Below are positions 35,768 through 44,661 of a stretch of DNA of 64,000 nucleotides, one piece after another. The translations under genes were made by a program, and so were the position numbers. Every line of letters begins with the position of its first letter. The stretch's first letter is position 1. This stretch comes from Gallaecimonas sp045291545 (GTDB lineage: Bacteria; Pseudomonadota; Gammaproteobacteria; Enterobacterales; Gallaecimonadaceae): assembly GCF_045291545.1 (NCBI RefSeq), contig NZ_CP149514.1, positions 1,178,001 through 1,242,000 of the forward strand, read 5' to 3'. Below the pieces are notes generated by a model. The model did no database searches and was not told the DNA's origin. It worked only from the letters and a program-made list of their open reading frames with translations.

Positions 35768-36205
35768 TTACTGTTGTTCCTGTAATTTTCGCAGCAGTGC
35801 GGCGGATAAATCACCCTTGCTGTCCCAGGTAACGGTGGCTTTTTGGCACAGGCTCGAAGCAACTCCGCCCAGCCACTGCTCATAACCATGGGGCCCGCCA
35901 TGGGTGTCGACGGTGACGAACGGCACCCAGTTTTGGGCTTTGTTCTGGGTGGGTAAAAACTGGCCGCAAAGAATGTAACGCATGGCCCCGTCTGTTTTAA
36001 AAAGGTGCCCGACGCGCACGGCACGAAACCGGCTGGGGTAGAGTTGACGGTGAGCGTTAAAGTCCGCCGCCGATTTCGTTAGCAGAAACTGCACCGGAGG
36101 TGCCTTTTGCTCTGTTGGCGATACAGTAGCGTGGCTGGCAGCATAGGCCTGGTGCAGGGACGTGAACATCATTATGCATATTGCGCTGATGAGTAATCGC
36201 ATCAT
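35768..36205 (-). CDS. Hypothetical secreted protein
   Basis: 145 residues with a signal peptide (about residues 1-22, cleavage near AYA). The mature part holds two cysteines (RYILCGQFL and SSLCQKA) that could form a disulfide. I do not recognise the family. It lies 29 bases upstream of the cold-shock/DUF1294 gene on the same strand and may be co-transcribed. Two adjacent ATG codons make the start uncertain by one residue. Confidence 0.7.
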   Translation of the reverse strand: MMRLLISAICIMMFTSLHQAYAASHATVSPTEQKAPPVQFLLTKSAADFNAHRQLYPSRFRAVRVGHLFKTDGAMRYILCGQFLPTQNKAQNWVPFVTVDTHGGPHGYEQWLGGVASSLCQKATVTWDSKGDLSAALLRKLQEQQ

Positions 36206-36296
36206 TGTTCTCTGCAGTGTTGTAAATACGCGTCGCTAGCATTGCAGGTGTTAGCGACGCGCATCGCTTTAAAGCGGGTGAAAGCCACTCGCGTTT

Positions 36297-36728
36297 TTAT
36301 TTCTTGGATACATTTATCGAGTAATTATCCAGTCGAGATGAGTAACCCTCAGGGGTATTAATCTTGAGGTTGGCAGCGATCGGCTCTTTTGAAGTGATTG
36401 TGGCGGTTTCTTTTCCACTCTCGAAACCATCGTCTTCCAATAGAATGTTCAGCACTCCAGTACATTCCAGTTTCTCAACCACGAGTTGAGAATACCCGTT
36501 CATCTTGATGTGGGATAACGGATCCATAGACAGTGACTTGAATGAGAGCACTGACGGTTTTTGTGGTGTATGGAACAGGGAAGCTGATTCGAGATATACA
36601 GAAAATAGCCCACTGCTGCTGCAATGGCTCAAATCAAGTGCCCCACCATTGACGATGAAATTGCCAGACAATGAATTGTCATTTGCAACCGCCAGCGTTC
36701 CACCTCCGCGTTGTTGAACGGACCACAC
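36297..36728 (-). pseudogene. C-terminal fragment of an adhesin/autotransporter-like passenger (probable gene remnant)
   Basis: Up to 143 residues. The start of the frame (GGGTLAVANDNSLSGNFIVNGGALDLS) resembles the beta-helix repeats of autotransporter passengers, in which GTL, NSLSG and NGG-L recur. Only one clear repeat remains; no beta-barrel, signal peptide or proper start is seen. The only starts are a GTG at the edge of phage-like sequence and internal codons. I read it as the remnant of a larger surface-protein gene cut off at its 5' end, but a small intact gene cannot be excluded. Confidence 0.45.
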
Positions 36729-36813
36729 TCCACCAGCGCCGCCGCCGTGGCTGTCACCATATCGACTACGCTACCACCGCCAAGACCGCTCCAAGGTACT
36801 GGGCGTCACCGAG

Positions 36814-37104
36814 TTGTTCAAGAACCGCTACTTCCTGCTAGACGGCACCAACCTTACCACCAGTAGCCGCTGTAAGGTGCAAGTATGGCAGGCCACCCTG
36901 TCTGCCACAGCTTCCGCTGATCTGATGAGTTCCGACTACTTTACCGGCCAGCTTGACGGCACCCTGGTGACTCCCAGCGGTAAGTCCTCGCCATATGAAG
37001 TGGAAATGCGACTAAGCTCCGGCCGCCCAGGCACTGGTGCGGCCATCTCTTATTACCCTATATCTCGAGGTCAACATGTCCGAACCACAAGCACCAAAGA
37101 CTGA
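36814..37104 (+). pseudogene. Phage structural-protein remnant
   Basis: The frame gives FKNRYFLLDGTNLTTSSRC followed by a hydrophilic stretch ending SSPYEVEM, and stays open upstream to about 36721 without a start codon. The style is that of a phage virion (tail-type) protein, but I cannot name the family. The tail after VEM looks out of frame or decayed. Taken with the adjoining stop-interrupted phage gene, this is a prophage scar of about 0.5 kb. GC is higher than in the neighbouring AT-rich gene. Confidence 0.45.
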
Positions 37105-37225
37105 TCTGGTAGAGATCACCTTCAAGAAAAATCACACCCATGCAGGCTAGAAACACAAAGCCGGAGACAAGCTCAAGATCCACCAGTGCAAGCTGGCATG
37201 GTTCAAGCAACAAGAGCTGGTATAA
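37076..37225 (+). pseudogene. Small phage protein gene interrupted by an in-frame amber codon
   Basis: ATG to TAA gives 49 codons with a TAG at codon 25 (37148-37150). The pieces MSEPQAPKTDLVEITFKKNH and KAGDKLKIHQCKLAWFKQQ together match the shape of the short phage proteins (K-x2-HTHAG-x4-AGD motif, DUF7210-like from memory) found between structural genes. Readthrough would restore the domain, but decay is the simpler reading. Confidence 0.5.
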
Positions 37226-37288
37226 GACCGTTTGAGTATAGCTCTTGATGCATAGTAGGATGGTCAAAAAGGAAATTTTGGCCTAATC

Positions 37289-38032
37289 ATGAAGACTAAA
37301 AAAATATTAATTGCTTTATTGGCTTTTGCATTGGTTTTTTTAACTTTAGAAATTTTCATTTATTTCAATAATTTTGGTTTCTCGCTGCATTTATCTAAAG
37401 AGCATATTGATTGGAGTAATTTTTACAACTATCTAAATAGCGTCGTAACACCGACTATAGGTATATTCACATTTATTTCTTTTCTTGCTTATAATGCTTT
37501 GCTTGTAGAAACTTCAATCAGGCAATCTGAACTAGCTGAGGAGCAAAATACTTTGCTTAAAAATCAGTCTAAATTGCAAGTTGAGTGGGAGACGGATAAA
37601 AAAAAGGAAAAGCTTGCATCACAATTGTCTGAGCTTTCAAAAAATCTATTGGATTTTCTTAGTGAAGATGTTGGCCAAGAAAGGTTTAACAATATTCTAA
37701 AGGTTTTTAGTGCCAATCCAGATGCATCATGTTCTCTAAGAAATTTTTTTATAATAGCCATTGAGCAAAAAATGGATTTTAAAAGTCAAGTGGATTTACC
37801 AAGTTATTTGTTATTTAAAATAACCGAGCTAAGTTCTTATGTTGCTGAAATAATACACAAGGCTGACAAGTATAAAAATCTTTCTGATAACAGTGGCGAA
37901 TTTGAAATTTTAAAAATATCACTTATGAATAGTATTGTTATTTCAGTAATTATTCTAAAAAAATTAAATGTTACTGACGAAATATTTAATGAAAAGTGCG
38001 TAGATGTATTCGGAGATATATTCGAAATTTAA
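37289..38032 (+). CDS. AT-rich membrane/coiled-coil protein, AbiC-like (putative phage abortive infection)
   Basis: 247 residues. Two N-terminal membrane segments (about 5-26 and 52-73) are linked by a short loop with WSNFYNYLNSVVTPTIGIF, followed by a coiled coil (74-115) and a helical C-terminus. The WxNF-x-Y-x3-V-x-P pattern, then SFLAYNALL and a glutamine-rich helix, recalls the putAbiC group of putative phage abortive infection proteins; this is a resemblance from memory, not a firm hit. Base use is far more AT-rich than the core genes, and it stands between a phage scar and its own strong terminator, all suggesting horizontal transfer. Confidence 0.6.
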   Translation: MKTKKILIALLAFALVFLTLEIFIYFNNFGFSLHLSKEHIDWSNFYNYLNSVVTPTIGIFTFISFLAYNALLVETSIRQSELAEEQNTLLKNQSKLQVEWETDKKKEKLASQLSELSKNLLDFLSEDVGQERFNNILKVFSANPDASCSLRNFFIIAIEQKMDFKSQVDLPSYLLFKITELSSYVAEIIHKADKYKNLSDNSGEFEILKISLMNSIVISVIILKKLNVTDEIFNEKCVDVFGDIFEI

Positions 38033-38044
38033 TGTGTTTAAAAC

Positions 38045-38069
38045 AAAAAACCGCTTAAGCGGTTTTTTT
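38045..38069 (+). terminator. Rho-independent terminator of the AbiC-like gene
   Basis: A perfect palindrome AACCGCTTAAGCGGTT flanked by A and T runs, 13 bases after the stop; likely works in both directions. Confidence 0.88.
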
Positions 38070-38354
38070 ATGGGGGAACCATAAGTATTAAATACTCCAT
38101 CATCAATTTCCTAATCAAGGGAAAAGACACAGCTACTGCGATGATACAGGAAGTAATACTCATTTCTTGTTCTCCAATGGCATAAACCGTCTTCATTCGT
38201 GTATTTGAAAAATGCAAGCGAACTTAGACTTATAATGAGTAAATTTTTTAGGTATAACGTTTGCCAGCAAAAGTCCGCGTATTTATCTGTGCATAATTCA
38301 TACAAAGCTCTTTGGCGCACTTTGCTGGCTTAAGTTTACGATTTCGACCGTTAA
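38070..38354. other. Intergenic stretch without recognised gene
   Basis: About 285 AT-rich bases between the convergent AbiC-like and 485-residue genes. A 69-codon minus-strand opening here shows no recognisable protein features, and I see no terminator hairpin after the 485-residue gene. Confidence 0.5.
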
Positions 38355-39812
38355 TTAGTTATCGGGGATGGCTTGCACAAAGGTTGTGGTGTCATTTTTT
38401 ACGTCAATGACAATTGAAACGTTACCGTTACTTTTGGACGTTCCTAAAGACAGTACCGTAGTAGGGGAATCCCAGGGGTTGGCAAGAATATACATCAATG
38501 GGACATAAATAAAGGCATCCATATTCACTGTTGTAGGTTTTTGTGTATTTGTTCCGGTAGTGTAGGTAACAGACAAGTCACTGGTAATGTTCAAACTGCT
38601 GTCAGTGTTTGTCATTGGTACGCCACCAAATGCACTTAGCGGTACCGGGTTAAAGGGGGTCTGTGATTGCAAGCCGCTATGTTCATTGATGTTTCCGATA
38701 ACCTTAGCCAGTGTCATCGTTTCTGAATCATATTCTTTAGTGAAGGTAAGACTTATGTTAGTACTATTCTTTGTGTCCGTCAGTGTCAGTACATTACTGC
38801 TGAAGGACATATTGTCTTTTACGAAATCATAACAGGTGGAGTTGACCCCATCAAAAGAAAAGGTGATGGAGGCTGAATATACAGCAGCACCAGCAAAAAC
38901 CGTATATTGGCCTAGAATGGAAAGAAATGCTCGCGGGTGGATAGAGGGCAGTGGATAATAACCACTAAAATCACCCAGCTCTTTACTGTTCGGATTTGGT
39001 TCAAGATCTGAGATGATACTGGAATTAATTTTATTATCATTCATGATGGTTTGCAGGTTTCTGGAAGAAACCTTTTTTCCGTCCACGGTCATGTCATTAC
39101 ATGCAAATCCCAACGCACCGGCAGTACCCATAATCAGTTGCACAGATTTTTCGCCATCAGGGAACTGAAAGTAGTACATGTTCATGTTGTAGATGTATTC
39201 TGGTACCTGTTTTAGATTTTTATCGCCAGTGCCATAATCATAATAAAGGGTATTGTTTTCGCCGATCTGCATTACCTTGGTTAAGGCCGTTTTCGCTTTC
39301 TCTTCAGGATTGATAATAATTTTTTGGGGCTGGTAATAGGTTCCCTGATATAAGCTATTTTCGATCGGATTGTTGTAAGTTGAACCACTAACTGTTGTTG
39401 GTGATGCTGGCAGATGCGCTATCTGGCCTTTGAGTTTGACGGTGATCGCTGCATTTTTTACGCGGGTCAAGGTCAAGTGCAAGGAAAACTCATTGGTGCT
39501 CTGGATAAGTGTAGTGCCATCAAAAGTACCACTGGAAAACGCAACACGGTGGGCCGTTTTGCCATCCAGTGAAAAATATAAATACGTCATGTAGGCTGTT
39601 TTACTACCGCCGTTGGCGACTACCAGGTTGGCATCAATGGCAAAAAAGGCACCGGGCTTACAATCCAGAGCGTAGTAACCATTGTAGGGTATAAGGGCCT
39701 GAGTATCGGGACTCGGGACAAAATCATCAAACTTGCATGTTTTTAAATCAGCCTCAACAAGGCGATTAAAAGCAACCTGTTCAAAAGTATGTCCTTTTTG
39801 TATGGTTTTCAT
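38355..39812 (-). CDS. Hypothetical 485-residue protein with duplicated beta-rich domain
   Basis: No recognised family and no signal peptide. The protein has two related halves. One runs from about residue 27 (FDDFVPSPDTQALIPYNGYY, then LYFSLDG) and the other from about residue 278 (GDFSGYYPLPSIHPRAFLSI, then ITFSFDGVN). Each half shows a GYY-containing start, an ITFSFDG-like strand, a polar strand array (LTLT/ISLTFT) and a glycine-rich close. The composition is rich in Thr, Ser, Asn and Tyr, as in lectin-like or beta-sandwich proteins. A GAGG ribosome site precedes the ATG. It stands alone between intergenic stretches in the accessory region. Confidence 0.75.
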   Translation of the reverse strand: MKTIQKGHTFEQVAFNRLVEADLKTCKFDDFVPSPDTQALIPYNGYYALDCKPGAFFAIDANLVVANGGSKTAYMTYLYFSLDGKTAHRVAFSSGTFDGTTLIQSTNEFSLHLTLTRVKNAAITVKLKGQIAHLPASPTTVSGSTYNNPIENSLYQGTYYQPQKIIINPEEKAKTALTKVMQIGENNTLYYDYGTGDKNLKQVPEYIYNMNMYYFQFPDGEKSVQLIMGTAGALGFACNDMTVDGKKVSSRNLQTIMNDNKINSSIISDLEPNPNSKELGDFSGYYPLPSIHPRAFLSILGQYTVFAGAAVYSASITFSFDGVNSTCYDFVKDNMSFSSNVLTLTDTKNSTNISLTFTKEYDSETMTLAKVIGNINEHSGLQSQTPFNPVPLSAFGGVPMTNTDSSLNITSDLSVTYTTGTNTQKPTTVNMDAFIYVPLMYILANPWDSPTTVLSLGTSKSNGNVSIVIDVKNDTTTFVQAIPDN

Positions 39813-40271
39813 AATATATTTCCTCTTTTTTAGTGAATACTGAAAATAGGTATAAACTGGTTTTGATTTTCTTTGATTGCTTTATTTATTTCATACTCTG
39901 TTTTTATAAAAATTAAAGATCTGTGAAAATGCCTTGTAGCTGGCAAAAATCCCAAGCGGCCCCTGTAAAAATACAGTTCATTAAAAAATATCACTTAAAT
40001 TTTTATTTGACGCTGGTGGAACGGACCGGTTTGTGGGGAATCAGCAAAACCTCCATTCCTGCCATAGCGGCGCTGCACTTAACGGGCATGGGCCCTCGAT
40101 AAGCTACAAACAGCAGATCACAGTCACACGACCAATGGTTCAGCGAATCAGGGCCGGGCACGCTACCGCCCCTGCGTTACGGGCCGCACTGTCCCAAACA
40201 TCCCTGTTTTCTGCCTTAAGCCCTCGGGGCCAAGGGTGTTGCGGGGCCGGGGTTAGCTGGCTCTGGCGGCA
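39813..40271. other. Intergenic region, AT-rich half then interspersed repeat
   Basis: Bases 39813-40010 are AT-rich and should hold the promoter of the 485-residue gene; I cannot fix its -10. From about 40050 the sequence turns GC-rich and matches the repeat family at 50.3-51.5 kb. Confidence 0.6.
40055..40215 (+). repeat. Interspersed repeat, partial copy
   Basis: Shares CATTCCTGCCATAGCGGCG, CACTTAACGGGC and the distal CGCTACCGCCCCTGCGTTAC-GGGCCGCACTGTCC block with the copies at 50814-50850, 51148-51186 and 51388-51440. It lies just past the 3' end of the HD-GYP gene. Confidence 0.75.
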
Positions 40272-43200
40272 TCAGGCCAGGTAGCGCGCAATATCAACGG
40301 CATCAATTTTATTCGCTGGCATGTATTTGCGGGCGTATTGCAGATACACACCGCTGGTCAGGAACAGTTCAAACAGTTGCTTGTCGATATGCTGCTTTTC
40401 ACTTAAGCGGTGCAGAATATCCAGCGATTGGGTCAGGGTTTTGCCTTCCTTATAGGGGCGATCGCCAGCGGTAAGGGCTTCAAAAACATCGGCAATGGCC
40501 AGAATACGGGCGGGTATTGATAGCTGCTCGGCGCTGAGCTTACGCGGGTAGCCGGTGCCGATCAGGGTTTCGTGGTGGCCGCCAGCGTATTCGGGGACCC
40601 GTTTTAAGTCATCGGGTAGCGGCAGGGTTTCCAGCATCTGAATAGTTGTGATGATGTGTTCGTTGATGATGTAGCGATCTTCGGCGGTGAGGGTGCCGCT
40701 ACGAATGCTGAGGTTATAAAGCTCGCCGCGGTTTTGTTTATGGGCCGGTGCTGGCATATCAAAACCGAATTTTTCGTCCCGCTCGATTACCGAGGTGCGG
40801 GCAATAATGTGTTCCGGGCGGTCAGCCAGCAGTGGTTCGGTGCAGGGCAGGGGGGCGCTTTGGGTTTTGAAGTGGCGGCGCTCTTCTGGCGACAACCCCA
40901 GCTGGTCATCGAAATGCCGTTGCCACTGCTGGGCGCCAATGCGTTCGAGCCGGGTAATATTTTCTGGCGCCATGGATTCACTGCCGATATTGCACTGGGC
41001 TACAAAGTCAAAGTCGTCGAGCAGGGTTTGCTGGCGTTTGGCCAGTTGCCGGGCCAACTCGGGCTGATTTTCTGGCTGTTGTTGCAGCGCTTCGAGGTAG
41101 CTGATGCGGGCGTCACGCCACAGTACTTCAAAGCGCATCCGTACCTCGTGAATGCGGTTATAAATGCATTCGAGCTTACTGCCCTTGTCGACAATGTGTT
41201 CCGGTGTGGTCACCTTGCCGCAGTCGTGCAGCCAGGCCGCAACTTTAAATTCCCGCCACTGCTCTTTGCCTTGCAGCTTGAAGTCGGCCAGGTTGCCGTC
41301 TGAGCAGTTGGAGGCGGCCTCAGCCAGCATAATGCCTAGCTCTGGCACCCGCGCACAGTGGCCGCCGGTGTAGGGGGACTTTTGGTCAATGGCTTGGGCC
41401 AGTAGCTGAATAAAGGCATCCATCAGCTCTTGCTGGCCATGTTCATAGCGTTCAATGGAGCGCGCCATAAACACCATTGAGCGGGTGAGCTGCATGATTT
41501 CCTTCACGCGCGAATGCACCGGCTTGACCTCGTCAAAGCGGCGTTGGGTTACCTTGTTGTTTTCTTCAATCAGCAGCCGGATCGGCTTGACGATGATATT
41601 GACCAGATAAAACACCAGCGGCACAAACAACGCCAGCACCAGCATGGTGATCAGCAACGACACCTTTACCTTGGCCATGTAGGGTTTTATGTACTGTTTT
41701 ACCGGCACCATCATGCCGATGTATTCGGTACCGCCGTATAAGGCGTGCAGGTTACGCACCAGCACAAAATAGGCCCGGCCATTGAGGCGGATCTCCTGCA
41801 AGCCCTGCTGGCCTTGTTGTGCCAGGGTCAGAATGGGCCGGGGTAATTGCCCCAGCGCCAGGCTGTTACTGCTCGACAGCGCTTTTTGTTTTGCCCGCGG
41901 TGTGAGCCAGCGCTGCTGCAACTGCTGGCGTTCGGCTGGGGTCATGGCGCCGATGCCGGCGTTGATGATAGACAGCAACACCGGCTGATTTTTTTGCAGC
42001 ATGAAGTGCAGCGAGTGGTTGCCGTTATCGGCCAGAGCGGGAATGGGCTTGGACGTATGCAAGCCGGTCAGAAAGTAATAGTTAATCAGATAATCGGTAA
42101 CCGACTGCATTTCAAACAGCACATCGGCTTTACCCTGCTGCACCGCTTGCAGGCCGTCCAGAGTATTGTCTACCGGCACCATATGCTTGGCCCCGTAGTG
42201 CTCAACCAGGTAGCGAGACAAGGCAAAATCTACCGGCGCGGCAATGCGTAGCTGGTTAATGTTGCCAAGGCCGCTAAAAGCAGGGCCGCCCTGGCGGGTA
42301 ATAGCCACAATGCGGGCTGGTAAAATAGGCCGGGAAAAGGTGCCGTATTGCTGGCGTGCTTTGCTTTTAAACAGCGGCTGCAATATGTCCAGCTGCCCGG
42401 CTTTGAACAGTTCGGTGAGCTTGGCGTAACTGTAGCCGTTGACAAACTCAAACCTGAGGCCGGTTTTTTGGCCAATATTGTACAGGTAATCAATTACATA
42501 ACCTTTGGGAACACCGCTGACGGCAAAGTCGAAGGGGGGCCAGTCCAGTTCGTTGGACACCCGCACCAGCGGGTGCTCTTTGATGTACTGCTGCTGCTCG
42601 GGGGTAAGGCTGACAGGCGTAACAGGCTGGGTGTTGCTGGTGCTGTGTTTCTGGCGGTAGGTGGTGATTTGGCCATGGCCATTGAACAGGAAAATGTCGC
42701 CGTCATCGGAAAAATTTTGCCTGTCTAAAAAGCCCGACATGCCGCTAAGTGCCACATCAACCCCCACCACCTGGCCGTTCTGGGTTTGCTTGGCATAGCT
42801 GATCCCCGGCATGTGGATCAGGCTGAACAGGTAAGGCGGGGTTTTAATGATGTTGTGCTTGCCCTGGGCCATTTTGTACCAGGGGCGGTTGCGGGCGTCG
42901 TAGTGGCTGGGCTGCTGGCGTGCCACGCGGGTTTTGAGGCTGTCATCCAGGTAATACATGGCCTGCTGCCAGTGGCCACCTTGCCGAGTAACTTCAATGG
43001 CCACCCAGCGATCTTCCGGTGCTGCCTGGAGGCGCTGCCGGCTGGCCGGGGAACTGACCAGATTAATCAGCATCAGGCTGTTGCCGTCAGGGTAGCCAAC
43101 AAACATCGAATAAATGTGGTTGTTGCCGCCCATGGCACCGGCCATCAACGGCACCAGCGGGTGCAACTGGCCGGTTTGCAGGGGCTGGTTACGCTGGCCA

Positions 43201-43430
43201 GACAGCTCCAGCAGATGGGTCAGGCTGGCCGCTTGTTTGTCTAGTTCGGTGGCCCGTTCACTGACTTCATGGCTGATTTGCAGAAACTGGTTTTCTGAAG
43301 CCGCCATGGCCAGCTGCCGGCTGAAGTGATACTGCATCCCCAGAGCAACCAAGGCTGTGATCCCGGCAACAATAAGAAAGGTACTTAACACCGTAAAACG
43401 GATGGTAAGCGGGGGGATCTTCCAGCGCAT
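40272..43430 (-). CDS. Membrane HD-GYP phosphodiesterase with Cache-like and SBP_bac_3 sensor domains
   Basis: 1052 residues. A transmembrane helix (about 12-32) is followed by a periplasmic Cache-like region (DARNRPWYKMAQ, VVGVDVALS), a solute-binding-protein-3 type domain (about 280-520: VRVSNELDWPPFDFAV, GYVIDYLYNIG), a second membrane helix near 600 (LLITMLVLALFVPLVFYLVN), a HAMP-like linker and a C-terminal HD-GYP domain. HD is seen in AAWLHDCGKVTTPEHI and GYP in HHETLIGTGYP, so it should hydrolyse cyclic di-GMP. HD and GYP are about 220 residues apart because of a long helical insert. The start at 43430 is chosen for its GGAGA site. The ligand is unknown. Confidence 0.9.
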   Translation of the reverse strand: MRWKIPPLTIRFTVLSTFLIVAGITALVALGMQYHFSRQLAMAASENQFLQISHEVSERATELDKQAASLTHLLELSGQRNQPLQTGQLHPLVPLMAGAMGGNNHIYSMFVGYPDGNSLMLINLVSSPASRQRLQAAPEDRWVAIEVTRQGGHWQQAMYYLDDSLKTRVARQQPSHYDARNRPWYKMAQGKHNIIKTPPYLFSLIHMPGISYAKQTQNGQVVGVDVALSGMSGFLDRQNFSDDGDIFLFNGHGQITTYRQKHSTSNTQPVTPVSLTPEQQQYIKEHPLVRVSNELDWPPFDFAVSGVPKGYVIDYLYNIGQKTGLRFEFVNGYSYAKLTELFKAGQLDILQPLFKSKARQQYGTFSRPILPARIVAITRQGGPAFSGLGNINQLRIAAPVDFALSRYLVEHYGAKHMVPVDNTLDGLQAVQQGKADVLFEMQSVTDYLINYYFLTGLHTSKPIPALADNGNHSLHFMLQKNQPVLLSIINAGIGAMTPAERQQLQQRWLTPRAKQKALSSSNSLALGQLPRPILTLAQQGQQGLQEIRLNGRAYFVLVRNLHALYGGTEYIGMMVPVKQYIKPYMAKVKVSLLITMLVLALFVPLVFYLVNIIVKPIRLLIEENNKVTQRRFDEVKPVHSRVKEIMQLTRSMVFMARSIERYEHGQQELMDAFIQLLAQAIDQKSPYTGGHCARVPELGIMLAEAASNCSDGNLADFKLQGKEQWREFKVAAWLHDCGKVTTPEHIVDKGSKLECIYNRIHEVRMRFEVLWRDARISYLEALQQQPENQPELARQLAKRQQTLLDDFDFVAQCNIGSESMAPENITRLERIGAQQWQRHFDDQLGLSPEERRHFKTQSAPLPCTEPLLADRPEHIIARTSVIERDEKFGFDMPAPAHKQNRGELYNLSIRSGTLTAEDRYIINEHIITTIQMLETLPLPDDLKRVPEYAGGHHETLIGTGYPRKLSAEQLSIPARILAIADVFEALTAGDRPYKEGKTLTQSLDILHRLSEKQHIDKQLFELFLTSGVYLQYARKYMPANKIDAVDIARYLA

Positions 43431-43743
43431 AGCCTGTCTCCATTTGCTCCAGCGCATCACCCAAAGACGCTACGCCGTACTGATCACTCCAGAATCATGC
43501 CGCTGCTGCTCAAGCCATATTACAAGCGTGCTGGCGACTATTAAACCAACAGTAACCCAACTGGCTAAACTTTTGTTATTTAAATGACTTTTATATTGTT
43601 GGCGGGGTAGGTGGTGGCGCCGCAGGCCCAACAGGCGCCGTTACCAAGGGCCGGGCTAGTGGCTACTGCGGCGGCCGGTTTTATAACGGATACGGGCAAG
43701 CACCAGCGCCCCGGCAGTGAACCCCTTGCCTGTAGTGGCCCCG
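43431..43743. other. Intergenic stretch without recognised gene
   Basis: About 310 bases upstream of the HD-GYP gene and downstream of a small membrane-protein gene. I see no convincing ORF, hairpin terminator or operator. Confidence 0.5.
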
Positions 43744-44181
43744 TTAAACTGTTTCAGAGATCTTTTCTTGCAGAGCGTTGATCAAGCTTCTGGGGGTCTT
43801 ATAACCCAGCAGAAAGCTTTCACCTGACTTTAGCTCTACTCTTACTGCTGATTGCCCCGAGACCGTATATAACCAGCCATATGGTGTGAGCCTGATCCCA
43901 TACCCCCAGTACCATTTCGTTTTCATTTCTGATACCGATTGGATATCTGAAAGGGCAACCTTTTTCTTCCAAAACCAAGGCCCAAAGAACCAAATAAGGT
44001 ATTCATCATCAACTTTTACGGTTAAGAATGAGAACAAAACCATGATAAAAAACAAAATACCATAAGCAATAAAAGTGTAATTTGATATTGGTTTTACTGA
44101 TAAAAAATAGATGATGAGACCAATAACGAGCACTGAAGCAATAATAACAGTGCCGATTTGAGTTTTATGATAGTGCTTCAT
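43744..44181 (-). CDS. Small membrane protein with PH-like domain
   Basis: 145 residues. Two hydrophobic helices (about 9-29 and 36-54) are followed by a soluble beta-rich domain (DEYLIWFFGPWFWKKKVALS, then RLTPYGWLYTVSG and LLGYKTPRSLINAL) that looks like the bacterial PH-type fold found in short membrane proteins. The function is not known. The gene is AT-rich compared with the HD-GYP gene. Confidence 0.65.
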   Translation of the reverse strand: MKHYHKTQIGTVIIASVLVIGLIIYFLSVKPISNYTFIAYGILFFIMVLFSFLTVKVDDEYLIWFFGPWFWKKKVALSDIQSVSEMKTKWYWGYGIRLTPYGWLYTVSGQSAVRVELKSGESFLLGYKTPRSLINALQEKISETV

Positions 44182-44259
44182 AATAATTCACCATTAACTT
44201 CAATCTACAGAGATGTGATCCCTACCATGTGAAATTAAAACTTGGATTTGATTGCATTG

Positions 44260-44613
44260 TTATCCTTCCCCTTCAATGATAGAGCAGATTGCAATTTCAT
44301 TCTTGCTTGAAAAAGATAGACATTGGTCTTTTGTGTTCGGCCAGCCAGCCATAACCTGATTAAGTGTTGCAACTCGTTTCGATAAGTGGTCAATACCTTG
44401 AAACGTGAAGCGAAATGCAGTGTTATCTTTTACCGCTGTAACTTCGCATTTGCCATGTGAACACACTACATCAACCTTGTTTGCCTTGATCTTGTCTATT
44501 TGCCAATGCGTGTAGTGATTACTAAAAAAGGACTGCAACTGCGGAGTGAGCACTATTGCGAGAGCAACAATAGCAATAGCCAAGAAAATAATGATTTTGA
44601 ATTTACCTGTCAT
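44260..44613 (-). CDS. Hypothetical membrane-anchored protein
   Basis: 117 residues: one N-terminal membrane helix (about 5-23), then a periplasmic domain with four cysteines (VVCSHGKCEV, QCLSF, AICSI), enough for two disulfides. I do not recognise the family. It shares strand and AT-richness with the PH-like gene downstream and may form an operon with it. Confidence 0.6.
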   Translation of the reverse strand: MTGKFKIIIFLAIAIVALAIVLTPQLQSFFSNHYTHWQIDKIKANKVDVVCSHGKCEVTAVKDNTAFRFTFQGIDHLSKRVATLNQVMAGWPNTKDQCLSFSSKNEIAICSIIEGEG

Positions 44614-44661
44614 CTTTGCCTCTTCTTAAGAATTTTATTCAGTAACGCATGTATGACTTGG

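Noticed and set aside
36814..37104. Calling the phage-like frame a complete gene from TTG 36814
   Set aside because: The frame and the protein-like pattern extend upstream without a start, and the C-terminus looks out of frame.
38111..38320. 69-codon minus-strand opening
   Set aside because: No ribosome site, no recognisable features, and it lies in AT-rich intergenic sequence.
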